A stretch of 64,000 bases of DNA from Methylophilus sp. DW102 (GTDB lineage Bacteria; Pseudomonadota; Gammaproteobacteria; Burkholderiales; Methylophilaceae), in NCBI RefSeq assembly GCF_037076555.1, contig NZ_AP029023.1, forward strand, positions 992,001-1,056,000. Direction: 5' to 3'. The first letter of the stretch is position 1, and each line of letters begins with the position of its first letter. The position numbers and the translations under genes were made by a program. Under the pieces are notes generated by a model that saw nothing but the letters and a program-made list of their open reading frames with translations, was not told the origin of the DNA and did not search any database. Below, piece by piece: positions 19,901 through 29,007 of this stretch.

Positions 19901-21622
19901 TTACTCGTTGGTGACTGCTTCGACTTCCTCAATCGAGGTGAGTCCCTGTTTAACCTTGAGCAAGCCAGACTCGCGCAGATCTTTCACACCTTCGCGTTTG
20001 GCCTGCGCGGCAATGTCCATGGCGTTGCCATGAGACATGATGATGCGCGCGATTTCCTCGGTGATCGGCATCACCTGATAAATCCCCACCCGTCCCTTGT
20101 AGCCATTGTTACAATGTTCGCAGCCCCCTGGTTTGGCACCGTATAACTGCCAGCTGCCATCCAGATCAGCTTCAGTAAAGCCCACTTTCAATAGTGCTTC
20201 CTTGGGGACATTCAGCGGCACTTTGCAATGCTTGCACAACCGTCTTGCAAGGCGCTGTGCAGTAATTAACGTCACGGCAGAGGCAATATTGAAGGGGGCG
20301 ACTCCCATATTTAACAAACGGGAGAGGGTAGTAGGCGCATCGTTGGTATGCAGGGTGGACAGCACCATATGCCCGGTCGATGCGGCCTTGATGGCCATAT
20401 CTGCAGTTTCCAGGTCGCGGATCTCACCAATCATGATGATGTCCGGGTCCTGACGCAAAAAGGATTTAAGGGCTGCAGCGAAGGTCAACCCCTGTTTGTC
20501 ATTGACGTTAACCTGATTAATGCCCGCCAGCGGAATTTCGGCCGGATCTTCTGCGGTTGAGATATTGACGCCGGGATCATTGAGTAAATTCAGACAGGTA
20601 TACAGCGAGACGGTTTTACCCGAACCGGTGGGCCCGGTGACCAGTACCAGACCGTATGGGCGGTGAATGGCCTTGAGTAGCGCCTCCTGTTGTGGTGCCT
20701 CGTAGCCGAGCGCTTCAATGCCCAGCGTGGCACTGGAGGGATCCAGAATCCGCATGACAATTTTTTCGCCATGGATCAGTGGCAAGGTGCTGACACGGAA
20801 ATCAATTGCGCGTGTTTTCGACAGGATCAGCTTCATGCGGCCATCTTGCGGAATTCTTTTTTCCGAGATGTCCAGATTAGAAATCACCTTGATGCGTGAA
20901 GCCAGCTTTTCCTTGATGGCCAGCGGGGGCTGCGACATATCCCTTAACACGCCATCGACGCGAAAGCGGATACGGTAAAATTTTTCATAAGGCTCAAAGT
21001 GCAAGTCAGACGCGCCCATATTAATGGCGTCCATCAAGATTTTTTGCAGGAACTTGACCACAGGGGCATCATCGACTTCCTGCATGATATCCGCTTCTGG
21101 CTCTTCGCTGCTTTCCTCCAGGCCAAGATCAAAATCATCCCCGCTGGCATTGAGTGCAGACATGCTGGTGTCTTTGGATTCGACAATTTTATCTATCCAT
21201 TTGCCCAATTTGTCATCTTCCACCACAATCGGGAACAAGGTTGCACCCATTTGAAACTGGATGGTGTCCAGCGCATGCAGGTTGGTCGGGTCAGACAGGG
21301 CAATATAGGCTACATTGCCCTTTTGTTGCAGCAGCAGCACACGATGCGACTGCATCAGTTTGATATCAATGCCTTTGTCAGGCAGCAGATTCTGTTCAAG
21401 CGCATCCAGGTCAAAAAAAGGAAAACCAAACGCTTGTGAGGCAGAGAGCGCGATTTCTTTGGGCGAGATTTTCTTTTGTGCCAGCGTCGCGGCGAGGAAG
21501 CTGGCTTTTTGGCTCTGACATTTTTCTTGCAGGGTGGCCGCTTCTTCTTCACTCATCAGCGAAGATTGCACCAGCATGCGGGCCATGCCGCCCAGTTTTT
21601 TTGTGCTTTCCAGTGTGGCCAT
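19901..21622 (-). CDS. pilB: Type IV pilus extension ATPase PilB
   Basis: Cytoplasmic hexameric ATPase that powers pilus extension. The 573-residue product has an N-terminal MshE-N/GspE-N region (about 1-150), a GspE core with Walker A GPTGSGKT (residues 330-337), the Asp-box/Walker B DPDIIMIGEIRD, the His box STLHTND, and a C-terminal tetracysteine zinc motif (CKHC and CEHC). Full zinc motif and length match PilB, not the retraction motor PilT. Operon partner pilC follows. Confidence 0.96.
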   Translation of the reverse strand: MATLESTKKLGGMARMLVQSSLMSEEEAATLQEKCQSQKASFLAATLAQKKISPKEIALSASQAFGFPFFDLDALEQNLLPDKGIDIKLMQSHRVLLLQQKGNVAYIALSDPTNLHALDTIQFQMGATLFPIVVEDDKLGKWIDKIVESKDTSMSALNASGDDFDLGLEESSEEPEADIMQEVDDAPVVKFLQKILMDAINMGASDLHFEPYEKFYRIRFRVDGVLRDMSQPPLAIKEKLASRIKVISNLDISEKRIPQDGRMKLILSKTRAIDFRVSTLPLIHGEKIVMRILDPSSATLGIEALGYEAPQQEALLKAIHRPYGLVLVTGPTGSGKTVSLYTCLNLLNDPGVNISTAEDPAEIPLAGINQVNVNDKQGLTFAAALKSFLRQDPDIIMIGEIRDLETADMAIKAASTGHMVLSTLHTNDAPTTLSRLLNMGVAPFNIASAVTLITAQRLARRLCKHCKVPLNVPKEALLKVGFTEADLDGSWQLYGAKPGGCEHCNNGYKGRVGIYQVMPITEEIARIIMSHGNAMDIAAQAKREGVKDLRESGLLKVKQGLTSIEEVEAVTNE

Positions 21623-21969
21623 AGCGTTCTGTGTCTGTTTCCAAAATCCTTAAATACGCCGTTTAATCGACTGATATAACAATACTTTCTACCTCAGTAT
21701 ATGGGGTCCAGGCGGGATTCAAATCGCAGAAAAGACGCGTTCTGATGCAGCTTTTGTGCAAATTTTAGGGAGTTTTCTTGACTTAACTCAAAAGATACAA
21801 AAATAGTCTTGACTTTTAAATTATGCTCACTTATAAATCCTTAAGGCGTTTGGGTTCAGGTTTTTTGTGGCCGTCTTTAAGTAAAGCAAAGCTTGTTTAT
21901 TGCGACTGGAGTACTTGAGACAAACTTTTGGGGGCGCCTCCCTGTTAAGTAAAAAAGTAAGGAAGTAAA
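21623..21969. other. Long intergenic and 5' leader of the cold-shock gene
   Basis: No coding gene recognised. Contains a good sigma-70 promoter at 21809-21837 and therefore an unusually long untranslated leader of about 125 bases for the cold-shock gene, a feature typical of csp mRNAs that respond to temperature through RNA structure. A GC-rich stretch (21931-21943) precedes the ribosome-binding site AAGGAAG. The left part must also carry the pilB promoter. Confidence 0.5.
21809..21837 (+). promoter_or_regulatory. Sigma-70 promoter of the cold-shock gene
   Basis: TTGACT (-35), 17-base spacer, TATAAA (-10). Predicted start near 21844, giving a leader of about 125 bases. Confidence 0.65.
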
Positions 21970-22173
21970 ATGGCAACAGGTACCGTAAAGTGGTTTAACG
22001 ACTCTAAGGGCTTTGGATTCATTACTCCGGATGATGGTGGTGACGATTTGTTCGCGCACTTCTCCGCAATCGTTGAATCTGGTTACAAAAGCTTGAAAGA
22101 AGGTCAGCGCGTATCCTTTGATGTGACTGAAGGTCCAAAAGGGAAGCAGGCCTCCAATATACAAAAAGCATAA
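21970..22173 (+). CDS. Cold-shock domain protein (CspA family)
   Basis: 67-residue single cold-shock domain that binds single-stranded nucleic acid and acts as an RNA chaperone or antiterminator. RNP1 KGFGFI (13-18) and RNP2 DLFAHF (26-31) are intact, as are the aromatic residues in VKWFN. AAGGAAG lies just upstream of the ATG. Monocistronic, with its own promoter and strong terminator. Which paralogue (CspA, CspC, CspE type) cannot be decided. Confidence 0.93.
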   Translation: MATGTVKWFNDSKGFGFITPDDGGDDLFAHFSAIVESGYKSLKEGQRVSFDVTEGPKGKQASNIQKA

Positions 22174-22201
22174 TTTTTGTTTTAGGGGTAAAAAATACAA
22201 A

Positions 22202-22230
22202 ACGGCTCGCCATAGCGAGCCGTTTTTTTT
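22202..22230 (+). terminator. Intrinsic terminator after the cold-shock gene
   Basis: ACGGCTCGC-CATA-GCGAGCCGT stem-loop followed by eight T; lies between the convergent csp and icd genes. Confidence 0.92.
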
Positions 22231-22252
22231 ATGCTGGGCCTTGCGTGTCTGC

Positions 22253-23491
22253 TTACGCCATCTGTTTGATAATCTCGTCACCAAACTCAGCGGTGCCCAC
22301 TTGCGTCGCGCCTTCCATCTGGCTGCTGAAGTCGCCGGTCACGCGTTTGCTGGCGATGGCCTTGGCCACACCGTGCAACACCAGGTCCGCAGCTTCCACC
22401 CAGCCCATGTGGCGTAGCATCATTTCGGCTGACAAGATCAGGGAGCTGGGGTTGGCCAGGTTTTTACCGGCGATTTTAGGCGCGGTACCATGTGTAGCTT
22501 CAAACATGGCAACGGTGTCGCTCAAGTTCGCGCCTGGGGCAATGCCAATGCCGCCGACTTGTGCTGCCAGCGCATCACTCATGTAGTCACCGTTCAGGTT
22601 CAGTGCAGCGACAACATCGTAATCTTCAGGATGCAACAGAATCTCTTGCAGGAAGGCGTCGGCGATACAGTCCTTGATGACGATGCCGTTCGGCAGTTTG
22701 CACCATGGGCCACCATCAATCAGTTCTGCGCCAAACTCTTCTTTGGCCAGCTGGTAGCCCCAGTCACGGAAGCCACCTTCGGTGAACTTCATGATGTTGC
22801 CCTTGTGGGTGATGGTGACTGATTTGCGGTTGTTATCAATCGCGTATTGAATGGCTTTGCGGATCAGGCGTTTGCTGCCGTCGATAGAGACTGGCTTGAT
22901 GCCGATGGAAGACGCCTCCGGGAAACGGATTTTCTTGCGTACGCCCATGTCGCTCAAGAAATTGATGACTTTTTTCACTTCCTCCGTGCCAGCTGCCCAT
23001 TCGATGCCAGCATAAATGTCTTCAGTGTTTTCACGGAAAATCACCATGTCGGTTTTTTCAGGGTGCTTGACCGGGCTGGGCACGCCTGTGAAATACTGGA
23101 TAGGGCGCAGACACACGTACAAGTCTAGCTCCTGGCGCAAGGTCACATTGAGTGAACGGATGCCGCCGCCAACCGGAGTCGTCAGCGGCCCTTTGATTGA
23201 AATCACATAGTCTTTGAGGGCTGCCATGGTTTCGTCAGACAACCAGGTGTCTTTGTCATACAGCGTGGTGGATTTTTCACCGGCATAGACTTCCATCCAT
23301 GAAATCTTGCGTTTGCCGCCATAGGCTTTTTCAACCGCAGTATCCACAACTTTGATCATGGGGGGCGTGATGTCAACGCCGATGCCATCACCCTCGATAA
23401 ACGGGATAATAGGTTGGTCAGGAACATTTAGGGTATTATCAGCATTGACGGTGATTTTGCTGCCAGTGGCGGGCACCTTGATTTTAGACAT
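22253..23491 (-). CDS. icd: Isocitrate dehydrogenase with mixed NADP/NAD-type coenzyme residues
   Basis: Oxidative decarboxylation of isocitrate to 2-oxoglutarate. The 412-residue product from ATG 23491 has GGAAAG five bases upstream. Substrate site residues are intact ([18 protein letters not shown], with the Ser and Arg; [17 protein letters not shown]). The overall sequence is the E. coli Icd subfamily, but coenzyme positions differ. By my alignment E. coli K344, Y345, V351, Y391 and R395 correspond here to K339, I340, A346, G386 and S390. Ile, Ala and Ser at three of these are the residues found in NAD-dependent relatives, whereas the Lys is NADP-like. Coenzyme preference is therefore open. 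The ATG lies only 10 bases from the divergent rluE start. Confidence 0.95.
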   Translation of the reverse strand: MSKIKVPATGSKITVNADNTLNVPDQPIIPFIEGDGIGVDITPPMIKVVDTAVEKAYGGKRKISWMEVYAGEKSTTLYDKDTWLSDETMAALKDYVISIKGPLTTPVGGGIRSLNVTLRQELDLYVCLRPIQYFTGVPSPVKHPEKTDMVIFRENTEDIYAGIEWAAGTEEVKKVINFLSDMGVRKKIRFPEASSIGIKPVSIDGSKRLIRKAIQYAIDNNRKSVTITHKGNIMKFTEGGFRDWGYQLAKEEFGAELIDGGPWCKLPNGIVIKDCIADAFLQEILLHPEDYDVVAALNLNGDYMSDALAAQVGGIGIAPGANLSDTVAMFEATHGTAPKIAGKNLANPSSLILSAEMMLRHMGWVEAADLVLHGVAKAIASKRVTGDFSSQMEGATQVGTAEFGDEIIKQMA

Positions 23492-23501
23492 AGCACTTTC
23501 C

Positions 23502-24053
23502 ATGTTATTACTGTTTAACAAACCCTTTAACGTCGTATGCCAGTTTACTGCGCATGAAAAACACCCGACGCTCAAGGACTATATTTCGATTCCCAACGTT
23601 TATGCCGCCGGGCGGTTAGATACCGATTCTGAGGGATTGCTTATTCTAACCGATGACGGCGCATTACAACATCGTTTGAGCCATCCCAAGCACAAACAGG
23701 TCAAAACCTATTGGGCGCAAGTGGAAGGCGCTCCTACACAAGCAGATTTGATGCCATTGCTGCGCGGCGTCGATTTGGGCGATTTTGTCACGCAGCCGGC
23801 GCAGGTCAGAATCATCGATGAACCTGACCATTTATGGCAGCGTGACCCGCCTATTCGGGCGCGCAAACAGATCCCGACCACCTGGCTGGAGATTAAAATC
23901 AGTGAAGGCAAGAACCGCCAGGTGCGGCGGATGACCGCCCACGTGGGGTTTCCGACCTTGCGCCTGATCCGTTATGCCATTGGGCCTTACACATTGGACG
24001 GAATCTTGCTTGGGCAATATCAGGAAGTCAGTTATAAGAAGGTAATGTCATGA
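23502..24053 (+). CDS. rluE: Ribosomal large subunit pseudouridine synthase RluE-like
   Basis: RsuA/RluE-family enzyme that isomerises a uridine in 23S rRNA (position 2457 for E. coli RluE). The 183-residue product has [14 protein letters not shown], the catalytic motif [16 protein letters not shown] (GRLD with the nucleophilic Asp), KTYWAQVEG, and the C-terminal [10 protein letters not shown] box. No N-terminal S4 domain is present, as in RluE. ATG 23502 places LLLFNKP at the usual position; no clear Shine-Dalgarno is visible. ATGA overlap couples it to the following amidotransferase gene. Confidence 0.85.
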   Translation: MLLLFNKPFNVVCQFTAHEKHPTLKDYISIPNVYAAGRLDTDSEGLLILTDDGALQHRLSHPKHKQVKTYWAQVEGAPTQADLMPLLRGVDLGDFVTQPAQVRIIDEPDHLWQRDPPIRARKQIPTTWLEIKISEGKNRQVRRMTAHVGFPTLRLIRYAIGPYTLDGILLGQYQEVSYKKVMS

Positions 24054-24754
24054 AACAGGTGGTGGTATTCAGGCACGCTTGCTGCGAGGGTGCTGGTTAT
24101 TTGGGCACTTTTTTAGCGCAGCATGCCATTCCTTGGTGCGAGGTGCGCATTGATAAAGGCGAGCCAGTGCCTAACTCAGTCGAGGCATATAGTGGCATTG
24201 TGTTGATGGGCGGCCCCATGAGTGTCAACGATGACCTGCCCTGGATTCCGCCTTTACTCCAATTGATTCGCCAGGCAGTAGAAAAAGATGTCCCTTTGCT
24301 TGGGCACTGCCTGGGAGGGCAGTTAATCAGCAAGGCGTTGGGCGGTGTGGTGAGTAAAAACCCGGTCAAAGAAATAGGCTGGGGACAAGTGCAGGTGGCA
24401 GACGATCCTGCCGCACGAGACTGGTTTGGTGACTTGCAAGTGTTTAACAGCTTTCACTGGCATGGCGAAACGTTTTCGGTGCCGCAAGGGGCAACGCATG
24501 TGTTATCCAGCCCGTATTGCGTCAACCAGGCTTATGTCATGGGCAAACATATCGGTTTGCAATGCCATATTGAAATGACACCCGACATGGTCAAAATGTG
24601 GACGGAGCAATGGAAAAACGATATTGCCACCTCGGCCGCCAGCCCAGCGGTCCAGTCTGCAGAGACCATGCTGGCAAAAGTGAGCGAGGATTGCGACGTC
24701 TTGCACGCTGTCGCCGACAAGGTGTATAGCCGCTGGATTCAGGGCCTAGTCTAG
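24050..24754 (+). CDS. Class I glutamine amidotransferase-like protein
   Basis: 234-residue stand-alone GATase1 domain related to the amidotransferase half of GMP synthase. The triad is visible: Cys87 in LLGHCLGGQLIS, His173 and Glu175 in QCHIEMT. VLMGGPMSVND forms the oxyanion region. No synthase partner is fused or adjacent. Such proteins (YfeJ-like group) are widespread and mostly uncharacterised; relatives include gamma-glutamyl hydrolases. Start overlaps the rluE stop. Confidence 0.8.
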   Translation: MKQVVVFRHACCEGAGYLGTFLAQHAIPWCEVRIDKGEPVPNSVEAYSGIVLMGGPMSVNDDLPWIPPLLQLIRQAVEKDVPLLGHCLGGQLISKALGGVVSKNPVKEIGWGQVQVADDPAARDWFGDLQVFNSFHWHGETFSVPQGATHVLSSPYCVNQAYVMGKHIGLQCHIEMTPDMVKMWTEQWKNDIATSAASPAVQSAETMLAKVSEDCDVLHAVADKVYSRWIQGLV

Positions 24755-24775
24755 CGCCATCTTCGCATGGGCGAG

Positions 24776-25651
24776 TTAGTGCTCGTCCTCCATTCCGCTC
24801 TGTTTAGGCTGCAGTTTTTGCATGGCATAACGCCTTTGTTTGTAACGGTTGTATTGCCACAGGTATTGCACCGGGCATTGGGATACCTGCCGCTCAATCG
24901 CCTGGTTCAGCAGTGCGGGCGTCTGTATGTCTTCGACCTTGGACAGATGGATATGAAAGCCTTCGCCAGCGGGCAGGCGTTCACCAAACGCCATAATGAC
25001 CGTTGCGCCTGATTTCACGGCCAGTTTGCTGGCTAGCCCCATGGTATAAGCCGGTTTGCCAAAAAAATCGGCCCATTCGCCTTCACCATTTCGCGGAATC
25101 TGGTCAGGTAAAATGCCAATGGCTTCCCCACGTTTGAGCGCTTGCAGCAGTTTTTTGACCCCGGCGGCGTTGGCGGGCGCCAGCGCAACCTGGCCTTTTT
25201 GCCTGCCTTCTTGTAGCAGGCCTTCCAGCCAGGTCAGTTTTGGGGGGCGGTAGAGCACGGTGATCGGGTGCTGGCTACCATAATAAATAGAGGTGATCTC
25301 AAAGCAACCCAGATGTGGTGTGAGAAAAATCAGGCCTTTGCCCGCACGTTGTGCTGCTTCAACCAAGTGCCAGCCAGTCGTCGCTTTTACCAGTGGCAGC
25401 AAGCCGGATTGTGGGGCGCCCCAGATAAACAGGGATTCCATCAGGGATTTACCTGCTTCTATCCGGCTATCTTTGGCCAGTTGCTGAACAGCTGCCTTGT
25501 CTTTGCATAGACCACTTTGGTGAATATTCTCGATAGCGATGCCGGTACTTTTTTGATCAAGATGCCAGCTTAATCGACCAATCACCGCGCCCAGACGGTG
25601 GACGCAGCTTAAGGGTAACTTTGAAAGCCATTTGCAAAAAAACACCAACAT
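24776..25651 (-). CDS. Lipid A acyltransferase of the LpxL/LpxM (HtrB) family
   Basis: Inner-membrane acyltransferase that adds a secondary acyl chain to Kdo-lipid A precursor. The 291-residue product carries the catalytic HxxxxE as HLGCFE (His113, Glu118), preceded by GLIFLTPH, then ILPDQIPRNGEGEWADFFGKPA, of which DQIPR and FFGKPA are family blocks. One N-terminal hydrophobic helix is present. ATG 25651 is preferred over the TTG just before it. The usual lpxL/lpxM tandem is not seen; only one copy is in this window, so the acylated position is not decidable. Confidence 0.88.
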   Translation of the reverse strand: MLVFFCKWLSKLPLSCVHRLGAVIGRLSWHLDQKSTGIAIENIHQSGLCKDKAAVQQLAKDSRIEAGKSLMESLFIWGAPQSGLLPLVKATTGWHLVEAAQRAGKGLIFLTPHLGCFEITSIYYGSQHPITVLYRPPKLTWLEGLLQEGRQKGQVALAPANAAGVKKLLQALKRGEAIGILPDQIPRNGEGEWADFFGKPAYTMGLASKLAVKSGATVIMAFGERLPAGEGFHIHLSKVEDIQTPALLNQAIERQVSQCPVQYLWQYNRYKQRRYAMQKLQPKQSGMEDEH

Positions 25652-25767
25652 CAAAAAATCTGCCTCGTGGAAAATCGCACTCAGGGTGCATTCTGTTAAA
25701 ATCCACCCCCTAATCCTGCCATATTAACAAATCGTCGTTTGCTAACCCGTCTATTCGCTGATTAATT

Positions 25768-26553
25768 TTGAAAATAAGTGAGATTCAAACCGAAGAGGGC
25801 CGTGTCCGCGATGCCCTGATTGCGCAGCGCATGGACCACTTTGATGCCTGGTGGCAACTGGCGATTGCCTGGCTGGAGCCACCCAATCTGGAAAGAGGCG
25901 GTTGGAGTGGGGTCGGGCGCTGGCAATTGCCATGTGCTGATCATCAACTGGTTGAACTCTATGTGAAACGCCAGCAGAACCATACCCGCTTTAGCTGGCG
26001 CTATCCCTGGCGTGGCTTGCCGACCTTTATGGTTGAATATGACATGCTCAAGTATTTACGGGCGCAGGGGGTGAGGGTGCCCGAGGTGGTTTACGCGGGC
26101 GTGCGCGATGTGCCAGCGGGCCGTCAGGCCATCCTGGCTACGCAGGCACTGCAAGGCTATGAGGAGCTCACTCCGTATTGTACGGCGGCCAATATGACTG
26201 CCAATCCGCCTTTGCTGATCGCTGTCGCACAGGCGTTAAAAACATTGCACGCTGCGGGCATACAGCATCGGGCGCTATACCCCAAGCACCTGTTTGTCCG
26301 CGCGCTGCCTGAGCACAAAACGTCTGGCGCTTATGAGATTGCATTTATTGATCTCGAAAAAGCTAAGCATATGTGGCTGCCAGCCTGGCAACGCTTGCGG
26401 GATTTGCGGCAATTCATGAGCCGTTTGCAGGATTGGCCGGACAGCCTGTTGTATCAGCTGTATCAAGCCTATGCAAGCGAGCATGGCCAGTGTTACCAAC
26501 GCTGCGGCTGGTGGTGGCTGCGCTGGGGATTGAAGCGTTTAAACAAGAGATAA
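25768..26553 (+). CDS. InaA-type lipopolysaccharide kinase
   Basis: 261-residue kinase-like protein of the InaA/Kdo-WaaP superfamily. It has a P-loop-like region GGWSGVGRW, a probable ATP-binding lysine in VELYVKRQ, a catalytic-loop equivalent IQHRALYPKHLFV (H-R-A in place of HxD) and the metal-binding AFIDLEKAK. The catalytic Asp position reads Ala, so activity needs testing. Start appears to be TTG 25768 with no clear ribosome-binding site; ATG 25831 is an alternative that would shorten the N-terminus. It is followed by a GT9 and a second kinase gene, an arrangement like that next to waaP in Pseudomonas aeruginosa. Confidence 0.7.
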   Translation: MKISEIQTEEGRVRDALIAQRMDHFDAWWQLAIAWLEPPNLERGGWSGVGRWQLPCADHQLVELYVKRQQNHTRFSWRYPWRGLPTFMVEYDMLKYLRAQGVRVPEVVYAGVRDVPAGRQAILATQALQGYEELTPYCTAANMTANPPLLIAVAQALKTLHAAGIQHRALYPKHLFVRALPEHKTSGAYEIAFIDLEKAKHMWLPAWQRLRDLRQFMSRLQDWPDSLLYQLYQAYASEHGQCYQRCGWWWLRWGLKRLNKR

Positions 26554-26559
26554 TGAAAC

Positions 26560-27525
26560 ATGGTTAATTCACTGTTAATACTGACATCGAGTAGCACGGG
26601 CAACAATATCTTCTGTACGCCGGCTATACGGTTTTTGCGCAAGCATCTGCCACAGGCACGCATTGATGTAGTCGCGCTGAATGCCCTGAGCGCACAGGTG
26701 TTTGAACACAACCCGGCCATCAACAAGCTGTGGGTGACCAGTAGTCTCCGCCGCGTCAATAAGCTCGCGCAAGACTATGACGCGGTACTGGCGTTTAATA
26801 AAAATGCGCTCAAAAAGCTGCCTTTTAATGATCCGCGCCTGCAATTGGCGACCATCGATAAAACCGATGTGCATTATGCCGAACAGCTGCTAGCCTTTTG
26901 CCAGCAATGGTTGAGCCAGCAGTTACAGCGCCAGATTGAAATCACCGATGAAGACCGTTGCTATGCGATTTACAGCGCGCCTGGTCAGGTGAGCTTGTTG
27001 TCACGCTTTGACGTGCAGCCTGCAGACACCGTGATCAATATTCACTTGGGCTGTGGCACCACGCTATTGCATGGCTGGAAGTTTTTTTACGCCAGGCGTG
27101 CCGATGATAAAAAACTGTGGTCGATTGATGCCTATATTCAATTGGGACAATTGCTGGTACAAGCCATCCCGGGCGTACGACTGGTGATTACCGGCACCAG
27201 CAATGAAGCCTTTCTGGCAAAGAAATTCGTCAAGGCGGTGCCTAACAGTATTAACCTTGCAGGCAAAACCACGGTGGCAGACTTGCGCCAACTGATGGAG
27301 CGCTCCAATTTATTTATCTCACATGATTGTGGTGTATTTCACGTCGCGGCTGCCGCCCAAGTGCCGATGCTGGGACTGTTTGGCCCGACCAATCACTTGT
27401 TGACCGGGCCTTATCCGCAACGCGCCAACCGACATTTGATTAAAAAAGACAGCATGGCGGACATACGCCCGCAAGAAGTATTGCAGCAGGCGCTCTTGCT
27501 GTTAGGACGACCTGCGCAAGCATGA
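26560..27525 (+). CDS. Glycosyltransferase family 9 (heptosyltransferase-like)
   Basis: 321-residue GT9 protein, the family of ADP-heptose:LPS heptosyltransferases. N-terminal TSSSTGNNIFCTPAIRFLRKHLP matches the GDNIxxTPAIRxLRxxxP block of the family, and the C-terminal ISHDCGVFHVAAAAQVPMLGLFGPT matches the SxDSGxxHxAAAxxxPxxxLFGPT block with DCG for DSG. It starts seven bases after the InaA-type gene and overlaps the next gene by four bases. The acceptor sugar is not decidable; it is not WaaF, which is present elsewhere in the window. Confidence 0.8.
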   Translation: MVNSLLILTSSSTGNNIFCTPAIRFLRKHLPQARIDVVALNALSAQVFEHNPAINKLWVTSSLRRVNKLAQDYDAVLAFNKNALKKLPFNDPRLQLATIDKTDVHYAEQLLAFCQQWLSQQLQRQIEITDEDRCYAIYSAPGQVSLLSRFDVQPADTVINIHLGCGTTLLHGWKFFYARRADDKKLWSIDAYIQLGQLLVQAIPGVRLVITGTSNEAFLAKKFVKAVPNSINLAGKTTVADLRQLMERSNLFISHDCGVFHVAAAAQVPMLGLFGPTNHLLTGPYPQRANRHLIKKDSMADIRPQEVLQQALLLLGRPAQA

Positions 27526-28970
27526 CCCTGCGCCAGTTCACTTCGCCGGGCCCCATCCGCCTTGAATTCGCGATGGACGCCCAGCCGCCCTTGCAATTGG
27601 ACACGCTGGTCCGCGTGCTCAAGGAGCGGCGCTGGGTGTTGCGGGGGGCATGGGATGGCCAGGCGATCTATGCCAAGCTGTTTGCGGGCAAAGAAGCGGC
27701 ACGTTACGCCAGGCGGGATGCGGACGGCGCGCGCCGCATGCTGGCTGCGGGCATCCGTACGCCAGCCTTGTTATGGCAAGGCACGCTGCATGACGGCACC
27801 CAGCCGCTAGCAGTATTGATTTATGCCGCTGTTCCCAATGCGGTCAATGCCGCAGAAGCTTATTCCGCAGGCCCTGCAGAGGGCAGATATGCTTTGCTGG
27901 CGCTGCTGGTTGAGGCCTTGGCAGCACAGCATGTCGCAGGATTGTGCCAAACCGATTTGCATTTAAAGAATTTTTTATTGGCAGAAGGCGTGGTCTGGGC
28001 CATTGATGGTGATGGGATCCGTCAGCGAACACTGAGCCGCAAACAGGCGCACCTGCAACTCGCTGAGTTGATTTCGAAGTTGCAGGTACTGGATCAGATG
28101 CAGTGGGCGCAACGGCTACTGGATGTCTATTTGCATGCACGCGGCTGGCCGCGCAGCCTCACCGCTGCACAAGTATTGGCCTGGGGGCAACAGATGAAGA
28201 CGCGTGAGGTGGAACACTATGTCACGCGTAAAATTTTCCGAACCTGTAGCGATGTGACCTGGCAACAGACGGCTCAAAGTGTGCAGGCGGTCAGTACCGC
28301 TGGCGGATTGCATCCCACGGACTTGCCTGCGCTGGAAGTGGCCATGCATGTGGGGCAGACCCTGAAGGCGGGCAACACCTGCACCGTAGGACATACCCAG
28401 TTGCAAGATCAGCCTGTCGTGATCAAGCGCTATAACATTAAAAATGCTTGGCATGCCTTGAGCCGGGCCTGGCGGCCCAGCCGGGCGGCCGCCTCGTGGC
28501 AAAATGCACACCGCCTGCAATACTACGGCATGCTGACCCCGCAACCCATGTTGATGTACGAACGCCGTTACTGCGGGCTGCGTGGCCGCGCGTATTTTGT
28601 CTCTGCATTTAGCCCTTGGCCCGATGTGCTGACATTTTTTCAGCAGTCTCGCGATCCTGCGCTTGAGGCGCAGGTGGTGGAGCAATTGGTCATGCTTTGT
28701 TATCAGTGGTATCTGCTCAAAATATCGCATGGCGACCTCAAAGGCAGCAATTTGCAGGTCACCGATCAAGGCCAGATCGTGGTGATTGATCTCGACAGCA
28801 TGCGCCAGCATCACTGTGCGCAAATGGCCTTGCGCGCACATGCACGCGACCTGCGGCGGCTGCTGCAAAATTGGAAACCGGATAGTTCACTGTATAATGC
28901 GCTGGTGGATAGATTTAAAACGGTTTATCCAGACCATACGCCACTCACCCTGGCGGGCATTTCCATTTAA
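27522..28970 (+). CDS. Tandem two-domain LPS kinase-like protein
   Basis: 482-residue protein made of two consecutive kinase-fold domains. Domain 1 (about 40-215): candidate lysine K52, catalytic loop CQTDLHLKN (Asp145, Asn150) and AIDGD (162-164). Domain 2 (about 290-470): lysine K302 in VVIKRYN, catalytic loop SHGDLKGSN (His403, Asp405, Asn410) and VVIDLD (423-425). Both loops keep the catalytic Asp and Asn. HGDLKGSN is typical of the Kdo kinase/WaaP/InaA group. By context (GT9 before, carbamoyltransferase after) it should phosphorylate LPS core sugars, like the double kinase I recall near P. aeruginosa waaP. Substrates are inferred only. Confidence 0.78.
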   Translation: MTLRQFTSPGPIRLEFAMDAQPPLQLDTLVRVLKERRWVLRGAWDGQAIYAKLFAGKEAARYARRDADGARRMLAAGIRTPALLWQGTLHDGTQPLAVLIYAAVPNAVNAAEAYSAGPAEGRYALLALLVEALAAQHVAGLCQTDLHLKNFLLAEGVVWAIDGDGIRQRTLSRKQAHLQLAELISKLQVLDQMQWAQRLLDVYLHARGWPRSLTAAQVLAWGQQMKTREVEHYVTRKIFRTCSDVTWQQTAQSVQAVSTAGGLHPTDLPALEVAMHVGQTLKAGNTCTVGHTQLQDQPVVIKRYNIKNAWHALSRAWRPSRAAASWQNAHRLQYYGMLTPQPMLMYERRYCGLRGRAYFVSAFSPWPDVLTFFQQSRDPALEAQVVEQLVMLCYQWYLLKISHGDLKGSNLQVTDQGQIVVIDLDSMRQHHCAQMALRAHARDLRRLLQNWKPDSSLYNALVDRFKTVYPDHTPLTLAGISI

Positions 28971-29007
28971 TCCATTCGATTGATTTGATCGTTACGCGAG
29001 TTTCTGC

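Noticed and set aside
21700..21735. A tRNA T-arm-like string (GGATTCAAATC) upstream of the cold-shock gene
   Set aside because: No acceptor stem, D-arm or anticodon arm can be built around it.
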